Below are positions 26,061-34,669 of a stretch of 64,000 nucleotides of DNA, in pieces. The stretch's first letter is position 1. Each line of letters starts with the position of its first letter. The stretch is from positions 124,001 to 188,000 of the forward strand of contig NZ_PUIV01000002.1 in assembly GCF_003113265.1 (NCBI RefSeq), in the 5' to 3' direction. Both the position numbers and the translations under genes were made by a program. Below the pieces are notes generated by a model that was not told the DNA's origin, did not search any database, and was given only the letters and a program-made list of their open reading frames with translations. This DNA is from Methylosinus sporium (GTDB lineage: Bacteria > Pseudomonadota > Alphaproteobacteria > Rhizobiales > Beijerinckiaceae).

Positions 26061-26086
26061 TCGCGAGCGAAGCCGAGAGGCAGAGC

Positions 26087-26119
26087 TTGACAGCGGATTT
26101 CCGGATCAGTTATATAACT
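26087..26119 (+). promoter_or_regulatory. Sigma-70-like promoter with overlapping palindrome, ArsR gene
   Basis: TTGACA (26087-26092) is followed 17 nt later by TTATAT (26110-26115). The perfect palindrome AGTTATATAACT (26108-26119) covers the -10 element. ArsR-family dimers bind AT-rich palindromes at such positions, so autorepression is likely. The region is far more AT-rich than its surroundings. Confidence 0.7.
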
Positions 26120-26147
26120 TATTAGTTACATACATGGTAGGTAAATA

Positions 26148-26492
26148 ATGCCCGACCCCCTCAGCGCCACCTTCGCCGCTCTGGCGGACCCTACGAGACG
26201 CGCCATACTCGCGCGGCTCGCACAGGGTGAAGCCTCCGTCGGCCAGCTGGCGGCTCCTTTTTCCATCAGCCAGCCGGCGGTCTCGAAGCATCTGAAGGTG
26301 CTCGAGCAGGCCGGCCTCATCACCCGCGGCCGCGCCGCCCAATCGCGTCCCTGCAAGCTGGACGTGGCGCGGCTCCGCGACGTTTCCGATTGGCTCGAGA
26401 CCTATCGGCGTTTCTGGGACGAGAGCTTCGACCGGCTCGACGCCTATCTCGCCGAATTGCAGAAGGGCGACCCCGATGCTCAAAAGAATTGA
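26148..26492 (+). CDS. ArsR family transcriptional regulator
   Basis: A 114-residue winged-helix repressor. It reads L-A-D-P-T-R-R-A-I-L-A-R-L, V-G-Q-L-A-A-P-F-S-I-S-Q-P-A-V-S-K-H-L-K-V-L-E, then the R-P-C-K-L wing. No Cys metal-site pair is present in the recognition helix, so metal sensing is unlikely. This is the ArsR type that is typically co-transcribed with SRPBCC (AHSA1) proteins, and its end overlaps the next gene by 17 nt. Confidence 0.93.
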   Translation: MPDPLSATFAALADPTRRAILARLAQGEASVGQLAAPFSISQPAVSKHLKVLEQAGLITRGRAAQSRPCKLDVARLRDVSDWLETYRRFWDESFDRLDAYLAELQKGDPDAQKN

Positions 26493-27378
26493 CGACGCCA
26501 TCCCGCCGCTGACGATCACGCGCCGCTTCGCGGCGCCGCCGGCGCTCCTCTTCGACGCCTGGCTCGACCCCAAAGCCGTCGGACGCTGGCTGTTCCGCAC
26601 GCCGACAGGCCAGTCGGCGCATGTCGAGATCGACGCCCGCGTCGGCGGCGGCTTCGCCATTCACGAGCAGCGCGGAGAAATTCTCGCGACGCATTTCGGC
26701 GAATATGTCGAGATCGAGCGACCGAGCCGCCTCGTCTTCACTCTGGGATTGCAACGCGAATGCTCGTCCACGCGGATCGCGATCGACATTCGCCCCGACG
26801 GCGTCGGCAGCCTGTTGACGCTGACGCATCATATGACGACGGAAGCGGCCGCCAAATCCTTCGCCATCCGCGCCGGCTGGGCCGGAATTCTCGAAGGTCT
26901 CGCGCGCGAGACGGGCGAGGCCGACGCCCCGCATCGGCTCATTCTGCTGCGCAAATTCGCGGCGCCGCGCGCGCTCGTCTTCAAATGCTTGACGGAGCCG
27001 CAGCATATGATGCGCTGGCTCTGCCCCGCGCGCTTCCAAGTGCTGTTCGCCGAGAATGATCTGCGCATCGGCGGCAAATGGCGCTCGGGCATGCGCTCGC
27101 CCGAAGGCGACGATTTCATTCATCACGGCGAATATCTCGAAATAGACGCGCCCGCGCGGCTCGTGATGACGCATCAATGGGAACGCAATCACCTCGAGCC
27201 GAAAGCGCTGACGACGCTGGAAATGGAGCTCGTCGAGCAAAACGGCGAGACCGAGATGACCTTCGTGCAGAGCGGCCTCGCCACGGCGGAATCCGCCGCC
27301 TCGCACAGCAATGGCTGGACCGGCGCTTTCGATTATCTCGCGGAGCTCGCGCGCGAGCTCGCCACCAGCGATCATTGA
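26476..27378 (+). CDS. Tandem SRPBCC (AHSA1-type) protein
   Basis: A 300-residue protein made of two START/Bet v1-like AHSA1 domains, residues about 10-145 and 155-297. Each opens with the family signature (R-R-F-A-A-P-P-A-L-L-F-D-A-W and R-K-F-A-A-P-R-A-L-V-F-K-C). Each contains G-G-x-F/W and ends with an H-x-x-G-W-x-G/A-x-L-like motif (S-N-G-W-T-G-A-F-D-Y-L in the second). The domain has a hydrophobic cavity; ligand unknown. It overlaps the ArsR gene and so is probably under its control. Confidence 0.88.
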   Translation: MLKRIDDAIPPLTITRRFAAPPALLFDAWLDPKAVGRWLFRTPTGQSAHVEIDARVGGGFAIHEQRGEILATHFGEYVEIERPSRLVFTLGLQRECSSTRIAIDIRPDGVGSLLTLTHHMTTEAAAKSFAIRAGWAGILEGLARETGEADAPHRLILLRKFAAPRALVFKCLTEPQHMMRWLCPARFQVLFAENDLRIGGKWRSGMRSPEGDDFIHHGEYLEIDAPARLVMTHQWERNHLEPKALTTLEMELVEQNGETEMTFVQSGLATAESAASHSNGWTGAFDYLAELARELATSDH

Positions 27379-27421
27379 GCGGAAGAGTCGATCGCCGCTC
27401 GTTACCCGTCATGTGAGGACG

Positions 27422-27690
27422 ATGATGAAGCCTACGCTCGCCGCACTTCGTTGGGTTCCTCCGGTCGCTCGCGGCTATGTTCGCGATCTGCGTGTGCGAT
27501 GGGCGCTATTTGCAACGCTGGATGACGCGCCGCGGCTATCTCGAAGATGCGCGACTCTGCGATCTTGTACGAATTTCCCACTCTCGCGTCATATCGCGCC
27601 CGATGCGAGGCTCGTCCCGCCTTCGCGCGCGCTCGACGCGCAATTGAAAGACTATTGCGAGAACGCGTCGACAGCGTCGCAAACTTAGAC
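27422..27690 (+). pseudogene. Decayed glutathione S-transferase
   Basis: Three fragments of one GST-like protein occur in order in three different frames. The N-terminus starts at 27422 (M-M-K-P-T-L-A-A-L-R-W-V-P-P-V-A-R-G and then D-L-R-V-R-W-A-L). Next comes a middle piece R-Y-L-Q-R-W-M-T-R-R-G-Y-L-E-D from about 27507. The C-terminal piece E-F-P-T-L-A-S-Y-R-A-R-C-E-A-R-P-A-F-A-R-A starts around 27570. An intact member is about 200 residues; about half, including most of the thioredoxin fold, is deleted. The fragments match what I know of a GST group in alphaproteobacteria, so the call is by recollected pattern, without alignment. Confidence 0.72.
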
Positions 27691-27730
27691 GGCGAGTCTC
27701 GATCGGCGAAGCGTTCATCGAGGAGATGTC

Positions 27731-28696
27731 ATGTCCGAAGAATTGTGCATTTCCATACCCCGCGACGTTCCAGAAATCTCCGACGTGCGCCTCTTCGCGG
27801 CGCCGCGCGCGCTGGTTTTCGACGCTTTCTCGTCGGCCGATCGACTCGCGCGATGGTTCGGGCCGAAGGGCTTCTCGCTGGCGATGCAGGCTTTCGAATT
27901 TTCGCCCGGTGGCGTCTGGCGTTTCGTCATGCATGGCCCGGACGGACGCGATTATGAGAATAAAATCGTCTTTCAGGAGATAAGAAGGCCCGAGCGCATC
28001 TCCTATGTTCATCCGGGCGACGACGGCGCAGAGCCGCTTCGCATGGAGGTGACGATCTCCTTTTCCGAGGAAGGCGAGAAGACGCGCATCGAGTGGCGCA
28101 ATCGCTTTCCCACTCTCGCCGAGCGCGATCGCGTCGAGCGCGACTATGGGGCGGCGGTCGGCCTTTCCGAAAATCTCGATCGCCTCGGCGATTTCATCCT
28201 GGACTCGGCCGGCCCGATCTTCGAGACGTCGCGCCGCTTCGCCGCCTCGCGCGAGCGCCTGTGGAAGGCTCTTACCGAGCCGGAGCGCATGGCGCGATGG
28301 TTCGGGCCGAAAGGCGTTCCCGTCATCGCCTCGCAAATGGATTTCCGTCCCGGCGGCTCTTACCATTACGGCCTGCGCACGCCCGACGGCGGCGCCATAT
28401 GGGGCCTCTTCGAATATAGCGAGATCGAGGCGCCGACGCGCATCGCGCTCGTCGCCTCCTTCTCGGATGAGAAACGCGGCCTCACGCGCCATCCGCTGAG
28501 CGCGACATGGCCGCTGAAGCTCGCGACCGTCTATCGCTTCGCGGAGCGAGACGGCGGCTGCGAATTGACGCTCGTCGCACGGCCGCACGAGGCCCGCGCC
28601 GAGGAGATCGCCACTTTCGCGGGCGCGCTCGACGCCATGACGCAGGGCTGGGCCGGCACATTCGAGCAGCTCGACGATTACCTCGCCGCGAGCTGA
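27731..28696 (+). CDS. Tandem SRPBCC (AHSA1-type) protein, second copy
   Basis: A 321-residue two-domain AHSA1 protein. The openings are R-L-F-A-A-P-R-A-L-V-F-D-A-F and R-R-F-A-A-S-R-E-R-L-W-K-A-L. Both domains contain A-R-W-F-G-P-K-G followed by a F-x-P-G-G motif, and the C-terminus is T-Q-G-W-A-G-T-F-E-Q-L. It is a paralogue of the gene at 26476-27378, and the GST remnant separates them. GAGGAGA precedes the ATG. Confidence 0.88.
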   Translation: MSEELCISIPRDVPEISDVRLFAAPRALVFDAFSSADRLARWFGPKGFSLAMQAFEFSPGGVWRFVMHGPDGRDYENKIVFQEIRRPERISYVHPGDDGAEPLRMEVTISFSEEGEKTRIEWRNRFPTLAERDRVERDYGAAVGLSENLDRLGDFILDSAGPIFETSRRFAASRERLWKALTEPERMARWFGPKGVPVIASQMDFRPGGSYHYGLRTPDGGAIWGLFEYSEIEAPTRIALVASFSDEKRGLTRHPLSATWPLKLATVYRFAERDGGCELTLVARPHEARAEEIATFAGALDAMTQGWAGTFEQLDDYLAAS

Positions 28697-28735
28697 TCGC
28701 GACACCCGGATCTTTTAAAACAGAAGGAGCAATCG

Positions 28736-29149
28736 ATGCCGATCAAACCTTATCTTTTCTTCTCCGGCCGTGCGGACGAAGCCATCGCTTTCTACCAAAA
28801 CGCGCTCGGCGCCGAGGTGAATTTCCTTCTGCGCTTCGACGAGAGCCCCGAGCCGCCGCCGCCCGGCGCGCTCGCGCCCGATTGGGGCAAGAAGATCATG
28901 CATTCCTGCCTTCGGATCGGCGATTCGGAAGTGTTCCTGTCGGACGGTTGCGGAACGGGTCCCGCCGGCTTCAACGGATTCGGCGTTTCGCTCGAGGCGA
29001 AGAGCGTGGCGGAGGCCGAGCGCATGTTCGGCGCGCTCGCCGATGGCGGCGAGGCGCGAATGCCCTTGGGCGAGACGTTTTTCGCCGTCACCTTCGGCAT
29101 GGCGGTCGATCGCTTCGGCGTGCTCTGGATGATCATCGTCCCGAAGTGA
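28736..29149 (+). CDS. VOC family (PhnB-like) protein, first copy
   Basis: A 137-residue vicinal-oxygen-chelate fold protein of the PhnB/3-demethylubiquinone-methyltransferase-like group. It reads K-P-Y-L-F-F-S-G-R-A-D-E-A-I-A-F-Y-Q-N-A-L-G-A-E, then I-M-H-S-C-L-R-I-G-D, and ends F-G-V-L-W-M-I-I-V. The substrate is unknown. AAGGAG precedes the start, 39 nt after the SRPBCC gene. Confidence 0.9.
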   Translation: MPIKPYLFFSGRADEAIAFYQNALGAEVNFLLRFDESPEPPPPGALAPDWGKKIMHSCLRIGDSEVFLSDGCGTGPAGFNGFGVSLEAKSVAEAERMFGALADGGEARMPLGETFFAVTFGMAVDRFGVLWMIIVPK

Positions 29150-29241
29150 AAAAGGTGCGGGACGGTTGACGAAGCGCTTTGCGCGGACATGATCTCCTCC
29201 CAGGAAACGAGCGTCCGTCCGCGACGCTCGCTGGGAGAAAC

Positions 29242-29655
29242 ATGATGTCGATTCAACCCTATCTGATCTTCGACGGCCGCGCCGAAGAAGCCGCCGCCTT
29301 TTATGAGAAGGCGCTCGGCGCGCAGATACAGATGCTGATGCGCTACAAGGACAGCCCTTTGCCCCAGCCGGAGGAAATGCTGCCGCCCGGCTGGAGCGCC
29401 AAGGTCATGCATATGGCGCTGAAGATCGGCGACACGATCGTCTTCGGCTCGGACGGCGACGGCGAGGAGACCGGCTTCAAGGGCTTCTCGCTGTCCTATA
29501 GCGCGAAGACGCAAGAGGAGGCCGAACGCGTCTTCGCCGCGCTCGCCGAGGGCGGCGAGACGAAGATGCGCTTGACCAGAACTTTCTTCTCACCCGCGTT
29601 CGGAATGCTCACCGACCGCTTCGGCGTGCCCTGGATGGTCGTGCTGCCGCAATGA
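29242..29655 (+). CDS. VOC family (PhnB-like) protein, second copy
   Basis: A 137-residue paralogue of the preceding gene with the same layout (Q-P-Y-L-I-F-D-G-R-A-E-E-A-A-A-F-Y, V-M-H-M-A-L-K-I-G-D, F-G-V-P-W-M-V-V-L). The start is ATG at 29242, or 29245 one codon later, preceded by GGGAG. The pair probably arose by tandem duplication. Confidence 0.9.
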   Translation: MMSIQPYLIFDGRAEEAAAFYEKALGAQIQMLMRYKDSPLPQPEEMLPPGWSAKVMHMALKIGDTIVFGSDGDGEETGFKGFSLSYSAKTQEEAERVFAALAEGGETKMRLTRTFFSPAFGMLTDRFGVPWMVVLPQ

Positions 29656-29718
29656 CGGCGCGCGGCGCTCTTTCGCTCGTGAGCGGGAGCGCCGCTCCGC
29701 TTTTTTTCGAGGTTCGAC

Positions 29719-30270
29719 ATGTTGGAAATCATCGGCGCCGGCGTCGCCGTCATCATCGCCGCAATTCTCGTCCTGGCCGCGCGCCAGCCGGACGTCTGCC
29801 ACATCGCGCGCTCCATCTTCATCGCCGCGCCGCCGGAGCGAATATTTCCGCTGATCGACGATCCGCGCGCGAGCAATGAATGGAGTCCTTTCGTGAAGGA
29901 TCCGAGCGTGAAGCTCTCCTACGCCGGGCCGGAACGCGGCGTCGGCGCGGCCTGTGATTTCGAAGGCAATGCGAAGGTCGGCGCGGGGCGAGTCGAGATC
30001 GTCGAATCCGTCGCGCCGTCGAAAGTGGTCGTCACATTACGCCTGGATCGGCCGATGAAATGCAGCAATCGCGTCGAATTCACCATTGCGCCGCAGAATG
30101 GCGGCTCGCTCGTCACCTGGGACATGAAAGGGCGCCAGCCCTTCCTCGGCAAGCTGTTCAGCCTCGTCATGCGGCCGGAAAAAATGGTCGGCGGCGCTTT
30201 CGAGCAAGGTCTCGGCGATCTCGAGCGCCTCGTCGAGACGGCCCGCGACGAGGCGGCGCCGACAGCGTGA
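29719..30270 (+). CDS. Membrane-anchored SRPBCC (polyketide-cyclase-like) protein
   Basis: A 183-residue protein. One N-terminal transmembrane helix (residues about 4-22) is followed by a single START/SRPBCC domain (I-A-R-S-I-F-I-A-A-P-P-E-R-I-F-P-L-I-D-D, W-S-P-F, and a final G-G-A-F-E-Q-G-L-G-D-L-E-R-L). It is the last gene of the ArsR/SRPBCC/VOC cluster and converges on phoB. The ligand is unknown. Confidence 0.85.
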   Translation: MLEIIGAGVAVIIAAILVLAARQPDVCHIARSIFIAAPPERIFPLIDDPRASNEWSPFVKDPSVKLSYAGPERGVGAACDFEGNAKVGAGRVEIVESVAPSKVVVTLRLDRPMKCSNRVEFTIAPQNGGSLVTWDMKGRQPFLGKLFSLVMRPEKMVGGAFEQGLGDLERLVETARDEAAPTA

Positions 30271-30306
30271 TGATGCGATGTCGAGAGAGGAGCCTTCGGC
30301 CGCGCC

Positions 30307-31050
30307 TCAATTGCGCCCGAAGGTCTCGTCGAAAGAATAGCCGGTGCCGCGCACAGTGCGGATCGGGTCCTTCTCGCGGCCGCGGATGATCGCCTTGCGC
30401 AGACGGCCGACATGGACGTCCACGGTGCGCTCGTCGATCTCCGCCGACAGCCCCCAGACGCTGTCGAGCAATTGCGCGCGCGAGAAGACGCGGCCGGGCT
30501 TTTCCATCAGATATTCCAGCAGGCGGAACTCCGTCGGGCCGAGATGAATCTCGCGCCCGCCACGCTTCACCCGCCGCGTCTCGCGGTCGAGGTCTATGTC
30601 CCCGGCGACGAGCCGCGTCGCCACGCGCTCCGGCCGCGCGCGGCGCAGCAGAGCGTGAACGCGCGCCATCAGCTCCGGCGTGGAGAAGGGCTTCACCACA
30701 TAATCATCGGCGCCCACCGAGAGACCGCGCACGCGCTCGTTCTCGTCGCCGCGCGCGGTGAGCATGATGATCGGCATTGTGCGCGTGTCGTCGCGCGCGC
30801 GCAGCCGCCGGCAGATTTCCAGGCCGGAAACGCCGGGCAGCATCCAGTCGAGAATGACGAGATCGGGCACGGATTCGGCGAGGCGGATTTCCGCCTCGTC
30901 GCCGCGCTCGACATGTTCGACCTGGAAGCCTTCCGATTCGAGATTATAGGCGAGCAACAATGCGAGGGCCGCCTCGTCTTCCACGACGAGAATTCGCGGC
31001 GCCCGATCGTGCGGCGTCTCGCGCGGCGTTGCGACGCGAATCTCGTTCAT
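30307..31050 (-). CDS. phoB: Phosphate regulon response regulator PhoB
   Basis: A 247-residue OmpR-type response regulator. The receiver domain has acidic residues in V-V-E-D-E, phospho-acceptor Asp68 in L-V-I-L-D-W-M-L-P-G, and the conserved Lys in V-V-K-P-F. The C-terminal winged helix is V-D-V-H-V-G-R-L-R-K with the final T-V-R-G-T-G-Y-S. It is phosphorylated by PhoR and activates pst genes at Pho boxes. The start overlaps the phoU stop by 4 nt. An N-terminal extension of about 17 residues precedes the receiver. Confidence 0.95.
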   Translation of the reverse strand: MNEIRVATPRETPHDRAPRILVVEDEAALALLLAYNLESEGFQVEHVERGDEAEIRLAESVPDLVILDWMLPGVSGLEICRRLRARDDTRTMPIIMLTARGDENERVRGLSVGADDYVVKPFSTPELMARVHALLRRARPERVATRLVAGDIDLDRETRRVKRGGREIHLGPTEFRLLEYLMEKPGRVFSRAQLLDSVWGLSAEIDERTVDVHVGRLRKAIIRGREKDPIRTVRGTGYSFDETFGRN

Positions 31051-31772
31051 TGCGAGGGCTCATCCGTTTCCACGCTGGGGGAGATGCTGGACGACTTGCC
31101 CTTGGGGCGGTCGGTCGGCATCGACTCGCCAGTGACGAGATAGACGATCGTCTCGGCGATATTGGTGGTGTGATCGCCGATCCGCTCTATATTCTTCGAG
31201 CAGAAGAGCAGATGCGTGCAGAAGGAGATATTGCGCGGATCCTCCATCATGAAGGTGAGGAGATCGCGGAACACCGAATCTTCCAGCGCGTCGAGCTCGC
31301 TGTCATTGGTCCACACGGCGCGGGCGCGCTCGACGTCGCGCTGGGCGTAGGCGTCGAGCACGTCCTTCAATTGCATGGCGGCCACTTCCGCCATCGTCTT
31401 GAGGCCGATGATGGCGCGCGGCACGCGCGCCTCGGAGAGGATTTTCACCGTGCGCTTGGCGATGCTCTTGGCGAGATCGCCGACGCGCTCGAGATCGGCG
31501 GCGATGCGCATCGCGGCGATGCATTCGCGCAGATCGATGGCGAGCGGCTGACGCCGCGCGATGGTGAGGATGGCGTTCTCCTCTATCTCCCGCTGCAGCG
31601 CGTCGAGGCGCTGATCGGTGGCGACGACGCGATGGGCGAGCTCAATGTCGAAATTGGCGAGCGCATCCATGGCTTCGGCGAGCATTTTCTCGGCGATGCC
31701 TCCCATCTCGGCGATACGGCGGCCGAGCACTTCGAGGTCGCGGTCATAGGAGCTGACGATATGTTCGCTCAT
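31047..31772 (-). CDS. phoU: Phosphate signalling accessory protein PhoU
   Basis: A 241-residue helical protein with the two PhoU repeats (M-G-G-I-A-E-K-M-L-A-E-A-M and R-V-G-D-L-A-K-S-I-A-K-R; later R-I-G-D-H-T-T-N-I-A-E). It links PstSCAB transport activity to PhoR kinase control. It starts 28 nt after pstB and overlaps phoB. Confidence 0.96.
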   Translation of the reverse strand: MSEHIVSSYDRDLEVLGRRIAEMGGIAEKMLAEAMDALANFDIELAHRVVATDQRLDALQREIEENAILTIARRQPLAIDLRECIAAMRIAADLERVGDLAKSIAKRTVKILSEARVPRAIIGLKTMAEVAAMQLKDVLDAYAQRDVERARAVWTNDSELDALEDSVFRDLLTFMMEDPRNISFCTHLLFCSKNIERIGDHTTNIAETIVYLVTGESMPTDRPKGKSSSISPSVETDEPSQ

Positions 31773-31800
31773 GTCTCATAATCCTCGTGCGCGATCGCGC

Positions 31801-32586
31801 TCAGCCGAAGCGGCCGGTGATATAGTCCTGGGTCTTCTTGTTCTGCGGCGCGGTGAACAGATTGTTCGTCTCGCCGAATTCGACGAGATCGCCGAGATAC
31901 ATGAAAGCAGTGTAGTCGGAGACGCGCGCCGCCTGCTGCATATTGTGGGTGACGATGGCGATCGTGTAGCGCTCCGACAATTCGTCGATGAGCTCCTCGA
32001 TCTTCGCCGTCGAGATCGGGTCCAGCGCCGAGCAGGGCTCGTCGAACAGGATCACCTCCGGCTGAATGGCGACGGTGCGCGCGATGCACAGGCGCTGCTG
32101 CTGACCGCCCGAGAGGCCGAGGCCGCTCGAATTCAGCTTGTCGCGCACTTCGTCCCACAGCGCCGCGCCACGCAGCGCCGCCTCGACGCGGCCGTCGAGC
32201 TCGCTGCGCGACAGCTTCTCATAGAGGCGAATGCCGAAGGCGATATTGTCGTAGATCGACATGGGGAAGGGCGTCGGCTTCTGGAACACCATGCCGACGC
32301 GCGAGCGCAGCAGGTTGAGGTCGATGCTCGGGTCGAGGATGTTCTCGCCGTCGAGCAGCACCTCGCCCTCGGCGCGCTGCCGCGGATAGAGGTCGTACAT
32401 GCGGTTCAATATGCGCAGCAGAGTCGATTTGCCGCAGCCGGACGGGCCGATGAAGGCCGTCACCTTATTGGTGTAGAGCGGCAGCGAGATCGATTTCAGC
32501 GCTTTCGACGACCCGTAATAGAAATCCAGATCGCGAACCGAGACTTTGGTCGGAATGGAGGCTTCGACAACCGGCATGGCGGTCAT
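31801..32586 (-). CDS. pstB: Phosphate ABC transporter ATPase PstB
   Basis: A 261-residue ATPase with Walker [10 protein letters not shown], signature L-S-G-G-Q-Q-Q-R-L, Walker [15 protein letters not shown] and the H-loop T-H-N-M. The start ATG at 32586 overlaps the pstA stop as ATGA; upstream in-frame sequence is the shadow of pstA. Confidence 0.97.
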   Translation of the reverse strand: MTAMPVVEASIPTKVSVRDLDFYYGSSKALKSISLPLYTNKVTAFIGPSGCGKSTLLRILNRMYDLYPRQRAEGEVLLDGENILDPSIDLNLLRSRVGMVFQKPTPFPMSIYDNIAFGIRLYEKLSRSELDGRVEAALRGAALWDEVRDKLNSSGLGLSGGQQQRLCIARTVAIQPEVILFDEPCSALDPISTAKIEELIDELSERYTIAIVTHNMQQAARVSDYTAFMYLGDLVEFGETNNLFTAPQNKKTQDYITGRFG

Positions 32587-33422
32587 TTTTGTGTTCCCTG
32601 GCTGCTGAGCGCGCGCGCGGTGATAGAGAGCAGAAGGACGGCGACGGTGACGAGCAGAGCGCCGGTCCAGGCGAGCTGCTGCCAATCCTTGTAGGGCGAG
32701 AGCGCGAATTGGAAGATGACGACGGGCAGGCTGGAGACCGGCGCGTTGAGATCCGTGCTCCAGAACTGATTGTTGAGCGAGGTGAAGAGCAGCGGCGCCG
32801 TCTCGCCGGAGACGCGGGCCACGGCCAGCAGCACGCCGGTGACGATGCCGGATTTCGCGGCGCGATAGGCGACGCGCATCAGCATATGGGAGCGCGGCAG
32901 GCCGAGCGCCGCCGCCGCCTCGCGCAGCGGGCTCGGCACCAGCAGCAGCATGTCCTCCGTCGTGCGCACGACGACCGGCACCACCAGCACGGCGAGCGCC
33001 AGAGCGCCGGCTATGCCGGAGAAATGTCCGACGCGGGCCACCACCACCGTATAGACGAAGAGGCCGATGACGATGGAGGGCGCGCTGAGCAGAATGTCGT
33101 TGATGAAGCGCACCACGGTGGCGAGCTTCGAGTAGCGGCCATATTCGGCCATGAAGGTGCCGGCGAGCATTCCGAGCGGCGTGCCGAGCAGCACGCCGAT
33201 CACCGTCATCACCAGCGAGCCGGCGATGGCGTTGAGCAGACCGCCGCTGGAGCCGGGCGGCGGCGTCATTTCGGTGAAGACGGCCGGCGTGAGGCCGCGG
33301 GCGCCTTCATAGATCAGCGCGCCGAGGATCAGCACCAGCCAGGCGAGACCGAAAATCGTGCCGGTCCAGCACAGAGTGGTCGCGAGCGCATTGGTGCGTC
33401 GGCGGGAGGAATAGAGGGACAA
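32583..33422 (-). CDS. pstA: Phosphate ABC transporter permease PstA
   Basis: A 279-residue inner-membrane permease with about six transmembrane helices and the inner-membrane coupling motif [12 protein letters not shown]. It is 3 nt after pstC and overlaps pstB. Confidence 0.96.
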   Translation of the reverse strand: MSLYSSRRRTNALATTLCWTGTIFGLAWLVLILGALIYEGARGLTPAVFTEMTPPPGSSGGLLNAIAGSLVMTVIGVLLGTPLGMLAGTFMAEYGRYSKLATVVRFINDILLSAPSIVIGLFVYTVVVARVGHFSGIAGALALAVLVVPVVVRTTEDMLLLVPSPLREAAAALGLPRSHMLMRVAYRAAKSGIVTGVLLAVARVSGETAPLLFTSLNNQFWSTDLNAPVSSLPVVIFQFALSPYKDWQQLAWTGALLVTVAVLLLSITARALSSQGTQK

Positions 33423-33425
33423 AGG

Positions 33426-34457
33426 TCAGGCTCCCGATTTCTGCTCGATGCGCATCAGCATGAAGCGCGCCGCCGCCAGAACGAAGAAGGTGATGACGAA
33501 GAGGATGAGGCCGAGCTCGATCAGCGCCGACGTATAGAGATCGCCGACCGCCTCGGTGAATTCATTGGCGATGGTCGCCGAGATCGTCGTGCCCGGCGCG
33601 AGCAGAGAGCTCGACACTTTATGCGCATTGCCGATCACGAAGGTGACGGCCATCGTCTCGCCGAGCGCGCGGCCGAGGCCGAGCATCACGCCGCCGATGA
33701 CGCCGACGCGCGTGTAGGGGATGACGACATAGCGCATCACTTCCCATGTCGTGCAGCCGACGCCCGAGGCCGCCTCCTTCAGCACCGGAGGCACGGTGTC
33801 GAACACGTCGCGCGAGATGGAGGTGATGAAGGGCAGCACCATGATGGCGAGGATGAAGCCCGCGGTCAGCATTCCGATGCCATAGGGCGGGCCGGCGAAG
33901 AGGCTCGACAGCACGGGAATGTCGCCGGTGAGCGAGATCAGCGCCGGCTGCACATGCTGCTGCAGGAAGGGGGCGAGCACGAACAGGCCCCAAATGCCGT
34001 AGATGATCGAGGGAATGCCGGCGAGCAGCTCGATGGCGACGCCGATCGGCCGGCGCAGCGCATGGGGGCAGAGCTCGGTGAGGAAAATGGCGATGCCGAG
34101 GCCGAGCGGCACGGCGATGACCATGGCGATGGTCGAGGTCACCACAGTGCCGTAGATGGGCGCGACGGCGCCGAATTTCTCGGTGACGGGATTCCAGGAT
34201 TCCGTCGTCAGGAACCCGAGGCCGAAAGCCTGTATGGCCGGGAGCGAGCCATAGATGAGCGAGAAGATCACGCCGCCGAGGATCAAGAGAACGAGGATCG
34301 CCGCGGCGCGCGTCAAATTATGAAAAAAGAAGTCGAACAGGGCCATGCGGCCGAGCACTTTCCTGCGGTCGACTTCGGCGGCGCGGGGCGTCGCATCTAC
34401 GATTGCTAGGTCGGACACGCTATTATCTCTCGTTTGGCGGTTGAAGCCGGCTTCCAT
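33426..34457 (-). CDS. pstC: Phosphate ABC transporter permease PstC
   Basis: A 343-residue permease with the coupling motif K-E-A-A-S-G-V-G-C-T-T-W-E-V and R-A-L-G-E-T-M-A-V. The ATG at 34457 has GGGAG upstream. A GTG at 34418 (V-S-D-L-A-I-V-D) with GAGAG upstream is an alternative that removes 13 residues. The 212-nt gap to pstS suggests a separate or attenuated transcript. Confidence 0.95.
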   Translation of the reverse strand: MEAGFNRQTRDNSVSDLAIVDATPRAAEVDRRKVLGRMALFDFFFHNLTRAAAILVLLILGGVIFSLIYGSLPAIQAFGLGFLTTESWNPVTEKFGAVAPIYGTVVTSTIAMVIAVPLGLGIAIFLTELCPHALRRPIGVAIELLAGIPSIIYGIWGLFVLAPFLQQHVQPALISLTGDIPVLSSLFAGPPYGIGMLTAGFILAIMVLPFITSISRDVFDTVPPVLKEAASGVGCTTWEVMRYVVIPYTRVGVIGGVMLGLGRALGETMAVTFVIGNAHKVSSSLLAPGTTISATIANEFTEAVGDLYTSALIELGLILFVITFFVLAAARFMLMRIEQKSGA

Positions 34458-34669
34458 CGCGCGCTCCCGAAGGCGGATTTTTCATGTGAGGTCATAGCGC
34501 AGGTCTCGGGAGAACTCACCGCGTCGAGAGGCTCCGCGTCGAAAAGAAGCGGACGGAGCCAGGTCTCGGGCAGGTCGTCTTGCGCCATTCACCAACCTGC
34601 GGTTCTCGCGCGTCTCGCGTCGAGCGGCGACGCCGGCGAAATGGTCTTTCGCCGGCGCGCAGAGATATT
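34458..34669 (-). other. pstS-pstC intergenic spacer
   Basis: A 212-nt spacer in an otherwise tight operon. The near-direct repeat CAGGTCTCGGG occurs twice in it (near 34499 and 34559). I see no strong terminator. Such spacers after pstS often carry an RNA-processing or attenuation site that lets the binding protein be made in excess; that is inference here. Confidence 0.4.

Noticed and set aside
27547-27957. A 136-codon plus-strand frame starting inside the GST remnant and running into the second SRPBCC gene
   Set aside because: Only its first 35 or so residues look like protein (the GST C-terminus); the rest is a shadow of the SRPBCC gene.
32589-34409. Long plus-strand frame opposite pstA and pstC
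   Set aside because: Antisense of permease genes; Glu/Arg/His-rich, with no recognisable domain.
34458-34669. A coding gene between pstC and pstS
   Set aside because: No frame has both a ribosome site and plausible composition; treated as a spacer.
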